From Pseudomonas kielensis (GTDB lineage Bacteria; Pseudomonadota; Gammaproteobacteria; Pseudomonadales; Pseudomonadaceae): a DNA stretch of 64,000 nt. Below the pieces are notes generated by a model that saw only the letters and a list, made by a program, of their open reading frames with translations, did not search any database and was not told the origin of the DNA. The stretch lies in NCBI RefSeq assembly GCF_014236655.1, contig NZ_JACMYG010000003.1:62001-126000 (forward strand), given 5' to 3'. The translations under genes and the position numbers were made by a program. Positions 51,758-60,463 of the stretch are shown piece after piece (position 1 is the stretch's first letter; each line of letters opens with the position of its first letter).

Positions 51758-52140
51758 TCAAGAGTGTGCGCTCGCCAGCGGTTGCGGGCTCGCCTTGGGG
51801 GCTTGGCGGTCACTGGCGCCGGGCTTGAGACAGAGCGTCAGCAGCACCGCCAGCAGCAGCGACACGCTCATCAGCAAAAAGGACGCACCGGGCGAACCGG
51901 TAGCACTGTTCAGGTAGCCCACCAGGTAGGAACCGCCGAACGAACCGAGGGCGCCCATGCTATTGATCAGCGCCATTGCGCCACCGGCGACGTTGGCCGG
52001 GAGGATTTCCGGAATGATCGCGAAGAACGGTCCGTAGGGGGCGTACATGCACGCGCCGGCAATCACCAGCAAGGTGTAGGACCACCAGAAGTGTTCGGCG
52101 CCCAGGGCATAGGAGCCGTAGAACGCAATCTTCTGGGGCT
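51758..52140 (-). pseudogene. kguT: 3' fragment of an MFS 2-ketogluconate-type transporter (KguT-like)
   Basis: Reading the minus strand from about 52140: KPQKIAFYGSYALGAEHFWW, then SYTLLVIAGACMYAPYGPFF and AIIPEILPANVAGGAMALIN, ending LASAHS. These are the last four membrane segments of a KguT-like MFS permease. The N-terminal two thirds are missing; upstream is AT-rich sequence of the mobile element. The missing half does not appear in the rest of the window, so the insertion came with or was followed by deletion or rearrangement. Non-functional. Confidence 0.8.
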
Positions 52141-52233
52141 TGATAAAAGTTAGAAGGTAAGTACTTTATAAACAGTAATTTAGAAAGCAACCATAGAAGC
52201 ATTGGTTTAGATCATAGGTTGGGGGGGCGGTTG

Positions 52234-53379
52234 ATGGAGCTTGTGTGGGCTACTGAACTCTTGGTGATTGGCGGTCGCCCGTATCCAGGCTTTCCGATCT
52301 TGCTTTGGGACACGATGGACAGTTGCGTTCCTGCCAATGAATTCATGCGCCACTTTCTATTGCGGGGAGCCATTGGGTCGCGGAAATCTTGGCCAAGCAC
52401 GGGGCGTGCTCTTTACGACTTTTTCAGTTTCCTTCAGGCACATGAGCTCGACTGGCGAGACGTAGATCGTGGCGAGGCCAAGAGTGTCGTTGCCGGTTAC
52501 CGGGACTACTGCCTGGTGGAGTGTCAGTTGGCCCGATCAACAACCCGGCAACGACTCCACTATATCTGCAAGTTTTATGAGTATGCCCAGCAGCAGGAAT
52601 GGGTGAGCAGACTGCCGTTTGGTTATGAGGAGCGGAAGATCAAGCGGGCTCCCGGCTTTCTTGCACACATCGATGCCAGCGGCGGAAAGGCAATGGTGAA
52701 CGACGTCATGCCGCGTCAGCATCGGGTGCTGCCGAAGTTCCTCAGCATGGATGAGATTAAGGAGTTGCTGGAGAAGGCGGAAAATCCGCATCACCGAATG
52801 ATGATTCGACTTGGACTTCAGACTGGCCTGCGGCGAGCGGAAATCGCCTCTTTTCCGTTGGCGTATGTCTTCGATCCGGACAAAGCCGGTAGGCACGAGC
52901 GCAACATCCGGATTCGCCTTGATCCACACGATGGTCACGGAATGCGAACGAAGGGAAGCAAGCCGCGTGACATCTATATCAGTCGACGCTTTCTCGCGGA
53001 TCTGTACCGGTATGTAGTGCAGGTTCGTGGTGAGCGGGCTTCACTGAGTCGTACTCAACACAAATCGCTGTTCTTGAATCAGTTCGGTGAGCCCTACGCC
53101 GATGATGGTAAACGCATCGAACGCATTGTCCGAGAAATTGGCAAGCGTGCGGATATCAAGGTTCATACGCACATGCTTCGCCACACCTACGCGACCCATA
53201 CTCTGGTCGCCCTTCAGCGCAATGGCAGCAGCCTGGAACCGCTCGTGTTTGTGCAGCGGCAGCTCGGTCATAGTTCGATCCAGACGACGATGGTGTACCT
53301 GCACTTGGTCAACGAACTGGCCGACAACGCGGTGCTGGCTTACGACGATGAACTGTCTGACGACTTGGGAGCTGTTTAA
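52234..53379 (+). CDS. Tyrosine recombinase 1 of the trio (TnpA-like)
   Basis: 381 residues from the ATG at 52234 (purine-rich GGGGGGGCGG upstream; a TTG at 52219 is also possible). The catalytic residues of the tyrosine recombinases are visible: Arg in QTGLRRAEI, His-x-x-Arg in HTHMLRHTYATH, His in LGHSSIQTT and the nucleophile Tyr in MVYLHL. An N-terminal SAM-like core-binding domain (about 40-140) precedes it. Catalyses strand exchange for integration of the element. Confidence 0.88.
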   Translation: MELVWATELLVIGGRPYPGFPILLWDTMDSCVPANEFMRHFLLRGAIGSRKSWPSTGRALYDFFSFLQAHELDWRDVDRGEAKSVVAGYRDYCLVECQLARSTTRQRLHYICKFYEYAQQQEWVSRLPFGYEERKIKRAPGFLAHIDASGGKAMVNDVMPRQHRVLPKFLSMDEIKELLEKAENPHHRMMIRLGLQTGLRRAEIASFPLAYVFDPDKAGRHERNIRIRLDPHDGHGMRTKGSKPRDIYISRRFLADLYRYVVQVRGERASLSRTQHKSLFLNQFGEPYADDGKRIERIVREIGKRADIKVHTHMLRHTYATHTLVALQRNGSSLEPLVFVQRQLGHSSIQTTMVYLHLVNELADNAVLAYDDELSDDLGAV

Positions 53380-55055
53380 TGGGGAAGCGCAAGGTCTTCT
53401 TAAAGACCGACCTCAATATCCCGCAAGTCGAGCATAGTCACGACGCGAACGGGTCTGTCATTGTTCTGCCCGAAGTGATTCCACCTGTCCACACAAAGGT
53501 CAATTTCGGAAGGAATGCCACGCGTTCCCGAGGCATCGACTTCGCTTTCTGGTACGGCGTGGGTATCGATTCAATCACGTATGCCTGTCAGCGACAGACT
53601 GAACGCTTTCTGGCCCAGCAGGACACTGGGGTCGAAGCGAGTACCGTAGCAAGCTTCTGTAAAGGCGGTTTACGCCACTTCCTTAACTTCATGATTTTGC
53701 GTGCAACCGCGCTCAGCCGTGAGTTGACCCTGAACGCCATCGATCGCGCATTGATTGACGATTTTCTTGGCTACCTTGCTGGATTGGGCATTACCACGCT
53801 TAGCCAGAGTACTCACTACACCGGTATGAAGTGCGTCCTTCACGCGTTGGGCCGCAGAGGGATAATTTCGTTGGTCACCACAGGGGACGATGCGACGTTT
53901 CCGCGAAACCCGTTCCCAAACAGTGGCAAGAGTAAGGGGGAAACGCCACTACCGAAACGTCAGCGACAAGCGTTCACCTCAGCATTAAAACAGGCGACCC
54001 TGCCAATCTGGAATGAAGACGCCGTTGTGACAGGTGAGCTACTGGCTTATGCCTTGTTGACCGTTGCGCTGCACACCGGGCGTAACGCCACGCCGCTGCT
54101 GGAGATGGGGCACGATTGCCTGCGCGCTCACCCCAAAGACAACAGTGTCTTTTTGGTCCTCTGGAAACGTCGCGGACACAGCAGCAGTAAAGTGGCTCTG
54201 CGCGCAGAGAGCGCCACTGAGCGTCGTCTGGAGTCGACCCCAACCATCAAAACCAACATTGAACGCCTGATCCGCCGTGTCCTTGCTCACAGTGAAACGC
54301 TGCGTGCGGAGGCTCCGAACGACATCAAGGATTGCGTTTGGCTGTATCGCGTGCACCGTGGTCCAGGCGTCGGCACGGTCATTGTCCTGACGGATTCAGC
54401 GTTGAAACTAGCGGCCAAAAAATTGGTGACTGATTATGGACTCGTCGATACGGATGGTCGGCCGCTGCGCATCAACATCTCTCGACTACGTAAAACGTTT
54501 GCCAACCGAATATTCGAATTGCTCGCGGGTGACCTGATGACCACGGCCATCGCGCTTGGTAACACACCACAGGTGGCCGGACGAAATTACTTGGCACCTA
54601 GCGCAGACGCGAGGCGCAACTGGCAGTTTATGGGCGAGATAATGGTTCAGGAACTGCTCAGCCGGACCATTGGCGCTACTTACAAAACTACCCCAATGGG
54701 GCGCTGTGGTGATCCGGTGAACGGCCAATATGCACCAAAACGTGAGGGGGAAGCGTGCTTCTCATTCCTCAACTGTCTGCGATGCAAACATTACGCGGTC
54801 ACGGGAGACGATTTGCACCGGCTATTTAGTTTTTACTTCCGTGTGTTTGCGGAGCGTACCCGCATGAACAAGCGGCGTTGGGCGCAGGAATACGCGCATA
54901 TTCCTCGATTGATTGACGACTATATCGTGGCTGAAGGGCTGCGGCGTGGAACCTTCAAATCGGCCGTCGTTGAAGCTGCTCGCGAGCAGGCTCGCCGCGA
55001 TCCGCACCCGTTTTGGTCGTCCGATGTAGTGGAAAGTCTGGAGATGTTTGCATGA
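53379..55055 (+). CDS. Tyrosine recombinase 2 of the trio (TnpB-like)
   Basis: 558 residues; ATG overlaps the previous stop by one base (TAATG). The Arg box reads HTGRNATPLLEMG and the HxxR-type box reads ISRLRKTFANRIFELL, with the second Arg but no His at the usual place, so this recombinase is divergent. A Cys cluster near the end (CFSFLNCLRCKHYAVTG) suggests a zinc-binding knob, common in the second and third members of these trios. Confidence 0.82.
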   Translation: MGKRKVFLKTDLNIPQVEHSHDANGSVIVLPEVIPPVHTKVNFGRNATRSRGIDFAFWYGVGIDSITYACQRQTERFLAQQDTGVEASTVASFCKGGLRHFLNFMILRATALSRELTLNAIDRALIDDFLGYLAGLGITTLSQSTHYTGMKCVLHALGRRGIISLVTTGDDATFPRNPFPNSGKSKGETPLPKRQRQAFTSALKQATLPIWNEDAVVTGELLAYALLTVALHTGRNATPLLEMGHDCLRAHPKDNSVFLVLWKRRGHSSSKVALRAESATERRLESTPTIKTNIERLIRRVLAHSETLRAEAPNDIKDCVWLYRVHRGPGVGTVIVLTDSALKLAAKKLVTDYGLVDTDGRPLRINISRLRKTFANRIFELLAGDLMTTAIALGNTPQVAGRNYLAPSADARRNWQFMGEIMVQELLSRTIGATYKTTPMGRCGDPVNGQYAPKREGEACFSFLNCLRCKHYAVTGDDLHRLFSFYFRVFAERTRMNKRRWAQEYAHIPRLIDDYIVAEGLRRGTFKSAVVEAAREQARRDPHPFWSSDVVESLEMFA

Positions 55056-56941
55056 GCAAAAGCAATGTGGCCATGTTGCCTTGGGCAAGCATCGAACTAC
55101 AACCAGGGGATATACGTGAGTTGCCCGAGGGCGACCGCGAAGCACTCATTGTCAGCGCCATCCATGTTGATGGCCACTGGGTCATCCTCAGTCGCTATCG
55201 CGACAACATTTGGCAGCTCGAAGGGTTGACTAGCAATGTACCGGACAACATGAGGAATTTGGACTTCAATCGAGTACCCGCTGCGTTTGTAACGGTGATG
55301 AAGTCCCTCTTGTACCGCTACCTACGGCGCGGTCGCGCAGGGCAGAAGCGTCCCGTGGCAAGTACTTTGCGCAATGTTTTTGAAAATGTATTGCCCTTTC
55401 TACGGTATCTAAGCGCGCTTAAGCTCGGTCACTTCGGCGCTGTAACGCCCATGATCTGTGCAAATTACGTCGCCGAGTGCAAGGAGATCCGACAGACGCG
55501 TCGCAATCGGGGGCAGGCGCTGTCTCCGGCGGCCCTTGAACGTCGTTTTATGTCAGTCGAGGCGCTTCATGAACTCAGTCAGTACACCAACGACCCAATC
55601 CCAAGACATCCCTGGCCTGATACATCGGCGAGAGCCCTGGCCGGTAGAGCCTCCCTCAACAGTGAGGCCGGCAAAACGCCGTTGATACCAGATGAGGTGT
55701 TTTGTACTTTGTTCGAGAAGGCCTATGAACAGGTTCAGCGCGGTGAGCGTCTGCTCGATCTGCGCGACGCCCTCGATAGCGTCGCAGTAGCGCGCAAGGG
55801 ACAGGTGATCAGATCAGTTCAGGAGCATAAGGTTCGCCAGCTGACGGCTCTTGGGTGGGAAGGCGGGCTTGAGACATTCAACCAAGCGATTAAAGATTTG
55901 AGAACTGCCTCCTATATCGTTCTGGCCAGCACCTCCGGTTGCCGGAATCATGAGTTGGCCAACGTAAAATCTGGCGCGCACCACCGTACGGAAGACGATG
56001 AAGGCACGGTCTTCCACTGGCTGCGCTCCACATCGGAAAAAACCGATACCGGCGTGCACGACTGGATGATTCCAGAAATTGCTGTGCACGTGTTGCGCCT
56101 AATGGAGCGTTGGGCCGAGCCGTACCAGGCGATGATCGACGCTGAGATCGCCGAGCGAAGAATGCTTAACTCGAGTGATCCGCAAATCGCCACGGCGCAG
56201 AAGCATCAGCAGGCTCTCTTTCTCGGGGTGGCTGCCACGAAGCGTAATCAAGTTCGTACCCTCTCGGGTTCGGCATGGAACATGTGCCTCAAAGCGTTCG
56301 CGAAGAGCTGTGGTCTGATCTGGATCTTAGCCAGCCATCAATTTCGCCGTAAATTCGCCAACTACGCAGCGCATAGCCAGTTTGGCGACCTGCGTTACCT
56401 GCGTGAGCATTTCGCGCACTGGTCCATGGACATGACCTTGGGCTACGCCATGGATCAAGATTGGGGGCAGCATCTCGATATCGAACTGTACGAAGACATC
56501 CAGTCAGAACTCGAAGACATCAAGTCCGAGGTCGTCGGTACTTGGCTGGGGGACACACCACTGACTGGCGGCTACGGTCGATCGATCAAGCATTGGCAGC
56601 GCGATTCGGCGAACCTCGCGATCTTCAAGAACCACGCCTCGATGGTGACCTCGATTGCTGAGAGCACCGCGATTCGAAGTAATGGTCATGCCTGGTGTAC
56701 CGCCGCCGATGATCGTTGCGTCGGCAACACCATGGAGCGAACGCGCTGCGGCGACTGCAACAACGCCGTGATTGGAGGTGCCCATGTTGGTATCTACCAG
56801 CGTCTTTATGGCAACTTGAAGGGGTTGTTGGATTGCAACGATATTGGTGACGGTGGTCGACAGCGCGTATTGCGTGATTTGGATCGCTGTCGTGACGTGC
56901 TTATGCAGCTTGGATACGACCCGGAGGCGAACGTAGTATGA
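55052..56941 (+). CDS. Tyrosine recombinase 3 of the trio
   Basis: 629 residues; the ATG overlaps the previous stop as ATGA. Boxes: TSGCRNHELANVKSG (Arg I), SHQFRRKFANYAAHSQFG (HxxR) and REHFAHWSMDMTLGYAMDQD (His and candidate Tyr), so the active site looks complete. A Cys-rich C-terminus (AWCTAADDRCVGNTMERTRC, GDC) probably binds zinc. Works with the two upstream recombinases. Confidence 0.82.
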   Translation: MSKSNVAMLPWASIELQPGDIRELPEGDREALIVSAIHVDGHWVILSRYRDNIWQLEGLTSNVPDNMRNLDFNRVPAAFVTVMKSLLYRYLRRGRAGQKRPVASTLRNVFENVLPFLRYLSALKLGHFGAVTPMICANYVAECKEIRQTRRNRGQALSPAALERRFMSVEALHELSQYTNDPIPRHPWPDTSARALAGRASLNSEAGKTPLIPDEVFCTLFEKAYEQVQRGERLLDLRDALDSVAVARKGQVIRSVQEHKVRQLTALGWEGGLETFNQAIKDLRTASYIVLASTSGCRNHELANVKSGAHHRTEDDEGTVFHWLRSTSEKTDTGVHDWMIPEIAVHVLRLMERWAEPYQAMIDAEIAERRMLNSSDPQIATAQKHQQALFLGVAATKRNQVRTLSGSAWNMCLKAFAKSCGLIWILASHQFRRKFANYAAHSQFGDLRYLREHFAHWSMDMTLGYAMDQDWGQHLDIELYEDIQSELEDIKSEVVGTWLGDTPLTGGYGRSIKHWQRDSANLAIFKNHASMVTSIAESTAIRSNGHAWCTAADDRCVGNTMERTRCGDCNNAVIGGAHVGIYQRLYGNLKGLLDCNDIGDGGRQRVLRDLDRCRDVLMQLGYDPEANVV

Positions 56942-57345
56942 CGATCAAACGCAAGCCCTCGGACGCCCGCGAGCGGGATTTGCAACTCGCGCTCGCGCGC
57001 ATCCAGCGTGGTCGGACGCACACCGGAGAATCCAAGGTCACCATCGCCGCGGTGGCGCGTGAGGCCGGTGTTTCGACGGCGCTGATCCACAATCACTACC
57101 CAAATATCGCCGAAGCGATCCGTGAAGCTCAGGGACGTTCGAGTCGTGCTCAGCGGGATGTGAAACACCAGGATCTCTTGGCTGAACGCGAGAAAAATCG
57201 AATGCTCCGCCAAGAGAATGAGGAGCTACGCGTGAAGATTGCCAACCTCGCCTCGATTAACGAGGTATTGATAGCCGAGACCCGTGTTCTAAAGGCAAAG
57301 CAGAGCGACCCCAAGGTAGTAGATCTACCCTCGGGCAAGTTGTAA
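56938..57345 (+). CDS. Small HTH/coiled-coil protein of the element (TnpC-like)
   Basis: 135 residues; ATG overlaps the upstream stop (ATGA). A TetR-like helix-turn-helix (VTIAAVAREAGVSTALIHNH, YPNIAEAIREA) is followed by a coiled coil (LAEREKNRMLRQENEELRVK, IANLASINEVLIAETRVLKA). Similar small proteins, analogous to TnpC of Tn554, close the operon in these elements and are thought to influence integration orientation or regulate the recombinases. Confidence 0.8.
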   Translation: MTIKRKPSDARERDLQLALARIQRGRTHTGESKVTIAAVAREAGVSTALIHNHYPNIAEAIREAQGRSSRAQRDVKHQDLLAEREKNRMLRQENEELRVKIANLASINEVLIAETRVLKAKQSDPKVVDLPSGKL

Positions 57346-57996
57346 TTCCGTAAGCTCTCGCTCTCTAAATGTGCTACGAAAATGCTCTGATACTCCCTCC
57401 AAGTATGTTCTGTCCGTCGGACGGAATCTGCCAGAAGGGAAGGACTTACAAAAAAATCACTGGGGAGTGTCAGCCAAACAACATGCCGCAGACGAATCGT
57501 TTCAAGAAGTGTGCCCATAACCGTCCGTCCAACACACCTTCCTGATCCCAACGCTAAGGGCGATTGTGTGCAAGTGATGCGACTGCTGTTCAGTGGGAAT
57601 GTGATCTGGCAACGTATCGGTCGGCAACCCATTGAGCAGCAGGTCCCCTCAACACCAGTGTTCCTCGATGCATAATTTGACGAGATAGAGGTAGCAAGCT
57701 CTAATTCCAGTAATGCATCGTGGCGATGCTCTAAAGCCAGCGATAGAGGAGTCGGACATGAGCAAGGCTCTGTTTTTTACAACAGCTCTCCGATGTAGTG
57801 TCTGTAGAACAGCAGTACTCCAGCGCTCTCGACCCGGCGCGCAATCAGGTTGCAGTGACGCTTCTCGGTGATCAGCAAGGACGCATCGCCCAGGCGGAGG
57901 GGTTTAGCGTGAAGTCGGCACCTGCGCTGGTATCGACCACCAATCATTCACATCAACTTCGGTGCCGCGCTCGCGGACTGAAGTACTGAGGCAACC
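57346..57996. other. Intergenic stretch, probable right flank of the mobile element
   Basis: No convincing gene. TCCGTC-G-GACGGA (57413-57425) is an interrupted palindrome, and CCGTCCGTCC recurs near 57522. Around 57740-57800 a short open frame (MSKALFFTTALRCS) with AGGAG upstream might be a small peptide but has no recognisable similarity. The element's right end should be in this stretch. Confidence 0.4.
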
Positions 57997-58473
57997 ATGA
58001 AGCGCTTACTCGCTGCACTGACACTGGCAACCCTCGTCAACCCTGTCCTGGCGACAGATGCGGAAGTGCCGTACCCGACCGGCTACCGCGACTGGCACCA
58101 CGTCAAGAGTATGGTCATTGACCAGGGACATCCGCTTTACGAAGCCTTCGGCGGCATCCATCACCTGTATGCCAATAAGCAAGCGATGGAAGGTTACCGA
58201 TCAGGTAAGTTTCCGGATGGCGCGGTCATCGTGTTCGATTTGCTGGACGCGAAGCGGGCCGACAATGCTGTGACCGAAGGAGCGCGCAAGGTTGTGGGCG
58301 TCATGCACAAGGATGCGAAGCAGTTCAGTGCGACGGGGGGCTGGGGGTTCGAAGGCTTCGGCAGCGGTGACTCAGCCAATCGCGTCGTGCGTGCCAAGGC
58401 GACGACCGCCTGCTTTGCCTGCCATACCCCGCAAAAAGATCACGACTACGTGTTCAGCCGCTTGCGTGACTGA
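57997..58473 (+). CDS. Cytochrome P460-like monohaem protein
   Basis: 158 residues. Signal peptide MKRLLAALTLATLVNPVLA, mature TDAEVPYPTGYRDWHHVKSM, and one haem motif CFACH at 139-143, near the C-terminus, as in the cytochrome P460 family. The body (VIDQGHPLYEAFGGIHHLYA, FPDGAVIVFDLL, GWGFEGFG) matches the family's beta-barrel. Classic P460 oxidises hydroxylamine or hydrazine; many homologues are only annotated by fold. Possibly cargo of the adjacent element. Confidence 0.82.
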   Translation: MKRLLAALTLATLVNPVLATDAEVPYPTGYRDWHHVKSMVIDQGHPLYEAFGGIHHLYANKQAMEGYRSGKFPDGAVIVFDLLDAKRADNAVTEGARKVVGVMHKDAKQFSATGGWGFEGFGSGDSANRVVRAKATTACFACHTPQKDHDYVFSRLRD

Positions 58474-58822
58474 GCGAGAAACATCGACAGTTTTGCGGTG
58501 GTCTCAGAGTGACAAATGAGCCAATGGTTCAATAAGGTTTCTGAAATTAATGCGACTTTTCTCAAATTAACGCAGACTTCATATTCGCCTGCTAGCTGAA
58601 GCCTTCAATTGATGTGGCGGGGGTAACGCAATCTCTCAAGAATGAAACTCTTGGTCGGATTTACCTTGTTGGGTGGTCGTCATGATGCTCGGACGTTTGC
58701 CCTTTACGCGGCGCTGCTCCAAGCGTGACATGGTTCAAAATCATTCATACTGGTTAAAATTGGTTCAGGCTGAATCAATTTACAACCCTAACGAATAGAG
58801 CTTACTTGTTTGAGTATTCATA
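58474..58822. repeat. Gene-poor stretch with near-identical direct repeats
   Basis: TTTCTGAAATTAATGCGACTT (58538-58558, shown without its first T elsewhere) is followed head-to-tail by a copy starting TTTCTCAAATTAACGCAG (58558-58579). Repeated AAATTAA-rich units of this kind occur at ends of IS21-family elements, so this may be a relic end. No gene is convincing here. Confidence 0.35.
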
Positions 58823-59087
58823 TGGATTGAATTGGCTGTCGATTACGAAGCGAAAGGGAGCGCTTACGTCTTTCGCAACGTGCGTTTGGTCAATTAGGTG
58901 GTGTGGAGGCAAACGCTGAAGGCAAATACGAAAGTGGCAAACGCATGCCTAAAGCTGATTATCTCGCAGCCATCACGAATCACGGTGTAGACATTCTCTT
59001 CGTGCTCACCGGCACGAATACGCCGATTTCTGCCGACAGTCTCAACCAAGTCGAAAAAAAGATACTGGTTAGCTTCAGAACCTTCGG
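58823..59087 (+). pseudogene. XRE-family regulator, broken by a nonsense codon and IS66 insertion
   Basis: The frame starting ATG at 58823 reads M-D-stop-I-G-C-RLRSERERLRLSQRAFG, then QLGGVEANAEGKYESGKRMP, KADYLAAITNHGVDILFVLT and GTNTPISADSLNQVEKKILV. That is a typical Pseudomonas XRE helix-turn-helix protein in which the third codon TGA replaces an expected TGG (Trp). At about 59087 the frame runs into IS66 transposase-related sequence, so the C-terminus is also lost. Confidence 0.72.
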
Positions 59088-59171
59088 GCATGGGCAGCCC
59101 GTAAGCTGCGCATCACTGGCACGCCTGACCCGCAGACCCTGCAACTCATCTTGCAGCAGTTATTGCGATGA
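59088..59171 (+). pseudogene. IS66 tnpA 3' fragment
   Basis: In frame with the next gene's start: AWAARKLRITGTPDPQTLQL, ILQQLLR, stop. This is the C-terminus of the first IS66 open reading frame, so the left two thirds of that gene and the left end of the insertion sequence are gone. Its stop overlaps the tnpB start (ATGA). Confidence 0.75.
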
Positions 59172-59512
59172 TTTCTCCTCCCGCTGGAGCCCGCATCTGG
59201 ATCGCCGCCGGTGTCACGGACATGCGCCGTGGCTTCGACGGTTTAGCCGCACTGGTGCAGACTCAGCTTAAAGCCGATCCGTTCTCCGGTCAGATTTTCG
59301 CCTTTCGCGGACGGCGCGGTGACCGGATCAAATTGCTGTGGTGGGACGGCGACGGGTTGTGTCTGTTTTGCAAACGGTTGGAACAAGGACGCTTCGTCTG
59401 GCCGCAAGCAACCAGCGGCAGCGTGTCGCTGACGGCTGCGCAGTTGTCGATGCTGTTGGAAGGCATTGATTGGCGCAGGCCAATTCGTACAGCACCCGTC
59501 CTCGCGGTCTGA
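59168..59512 (+). CDS. tnpB: IS66-family accessory protein TnpB
   Basis: 114 residues. PAGARIWIAAGVTDMRRGFD, GLAALVQ, FRGRRGDRIKLLWWDGDGLC and LFCKRLEQGRF are the canonical IS66 Orf2 motifs. Complete, but both neighbouring IS genes are partial, so the element cannot transpose by itself. Confidence 0.92.
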   Translation: MISPPAGARIWIAAGVTDMRRGFDGLAALVQTQLKADPFSGQIFAFRGRRGDRIKLLWWDGDGLCLFCKRLEQGRFVWPQATSGSVSLTAAQLSMLLEGIDWRRPIRTAPVLAV

Positions 59513-59549
59513 CTTGCCACGCTGAAAAAATCCCAAGTAACATTCGGTC

Positions 59550-59960
59550 ATGACTCTCGCGACCGACTCCCTGCCTAACGATCTTCAAGCCTTGAAGGCT
59601 CTGGTCTCTGCCCAGCGGGCAGAGATTGAGCGTTTGAAAATGATGATCGCCAAGCTGCGTCGTATGCAGTTTGGTCGCAGCTCCGAGCAACTGGACGCGA
59701 TGATCGATCAGCTCCAACTGAGTCTTGAAGAGTTGCAAGTCAGCCAGACGGAACTGACGCCGCCAACCGAACCGCCACCTCGCCCTATCTCTCGGCGCAA
59801 GCCATTACCTGAACACCTGCCTCGCGAAATTCACGTCCATCAGCCCGAATCACAATGTTCTGGTTGCGGTGGGAAACTTCGCCTGCCGTCAGTGCCAAAC
59901 GACCGGCACCACGGCTACCGGCAACTCGAACTTCTCAGTAGCCGCCCAGCAATGCCTTGA
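59550..59960 (+). pseudogene. IS66 transposase TnpC, 5' fragment
   Basis: Up to about residue 112 the translation (LPNDLQALKALVSAQRAEIE, RLKMMIAKLRRMQFGRSSEQ, then CSGCGGKLRLPSV) is the N-terminus of the IS66 transposase, with its leucine-zipper-like helix and CxxC zinc knuckle. The frame then changes character and stops at 59960; the DDE catalytic domain is absent. Break near 59885-59890. Confidence 0.82.
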
Positions 59961-60463
59961 ACACTTGCGTAGGTCCAATCCGAAGTTCTCCGCGGGCTCC
60001 AGCCCATAAGACGCTGCCTTGGGATAATGTTCGTAACTGCGCGCACGATGTTCGTAACGAACTTTTTTCAACAAATCCAATGCGGGTGTAATGGTAGCTC
60101 TTGGCTTGGCGGCTGAAGAAAAATGGTGTGCTGGATTCTAGGTCATTGATCGACACAAGGCTCTATTTGGCCAATTTCCAAAGGGCTACCAGCGCTTGTT
60201 GCCGCTCGTCAGAGAGAGGCGCTGATTAAGCAAGAACGATGATTCATGTGACTAATGACTAATAGTTGAATTGGGTTTTTATTCACTTTCGACCTTTGAC
60301 ACCAGTGTTCAATGTCTGTATTTTTCGAATGTGAACATTTTGCGAATGTTCCACTGCAACACTCGGCAGCAAGCTCGAGATCGAAGGGGATCTTGCTTCA
60401 GTGAAAATCGCGCTTTGACCCTGATGAAAAAGCGCCCGACAACAACAAAAAACGAGGTTTTCA
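59961..60463. other. Junction and glpF promoter region
   Basis: The left half (to about 60160) has overlapping open frames on the minus strand (59889-60080 and 59935-60156) without recognisable protein similarity; I treat them as unassigned sequence next to the IS66 break. The right half carries candidate GlpR half-sites and the glpF leader. TGAAAAAGC is seen before glpF but no certain promoter. Confidence 0.4.
60326..60351. promoter_or_regulatory. Candidate GlpR operator upstream of glpF
   Basis: CGAATGTGAACAT and GCGAATGTTC contain the GAACAT and ATGTTC half-sites known for GlpR (E. coli consensus built on ATGTTCG / CGAACAT). They lie about 115 bases before the glpF start. Similar half-sites recur before glpD. 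Confidence 0.6.

Larger units (their letters stand above)
52140..57345 (+). mobile_element. Tn554 / recombinase-in-trio type element
   Basis: Three tyrosine recombinase genes in a row, each overlapping the next by one to four bases (TAATG and ATGA), followed by a small helix-turn-helix gene also overlapping by four. This is the layout of Tn554-like transposons (tnpA, tnpB, tnpC) and recombinase-in-trio elements. The unit interrupts a KguT-like gene. I could not identify terminal repeats; the left boundary lies near 52140-52200 and the right boundary somewhere after 57345. The cytochrome P460-like gene may be cargo. Confidence 0.75.

Noticed and set aside
59889..60156. Small minus-strand genes of 63 and 73 residues
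   Set aside because: The two frames overlap each other, have no ribosome site and no recognisable domain; left as unassigned debris.
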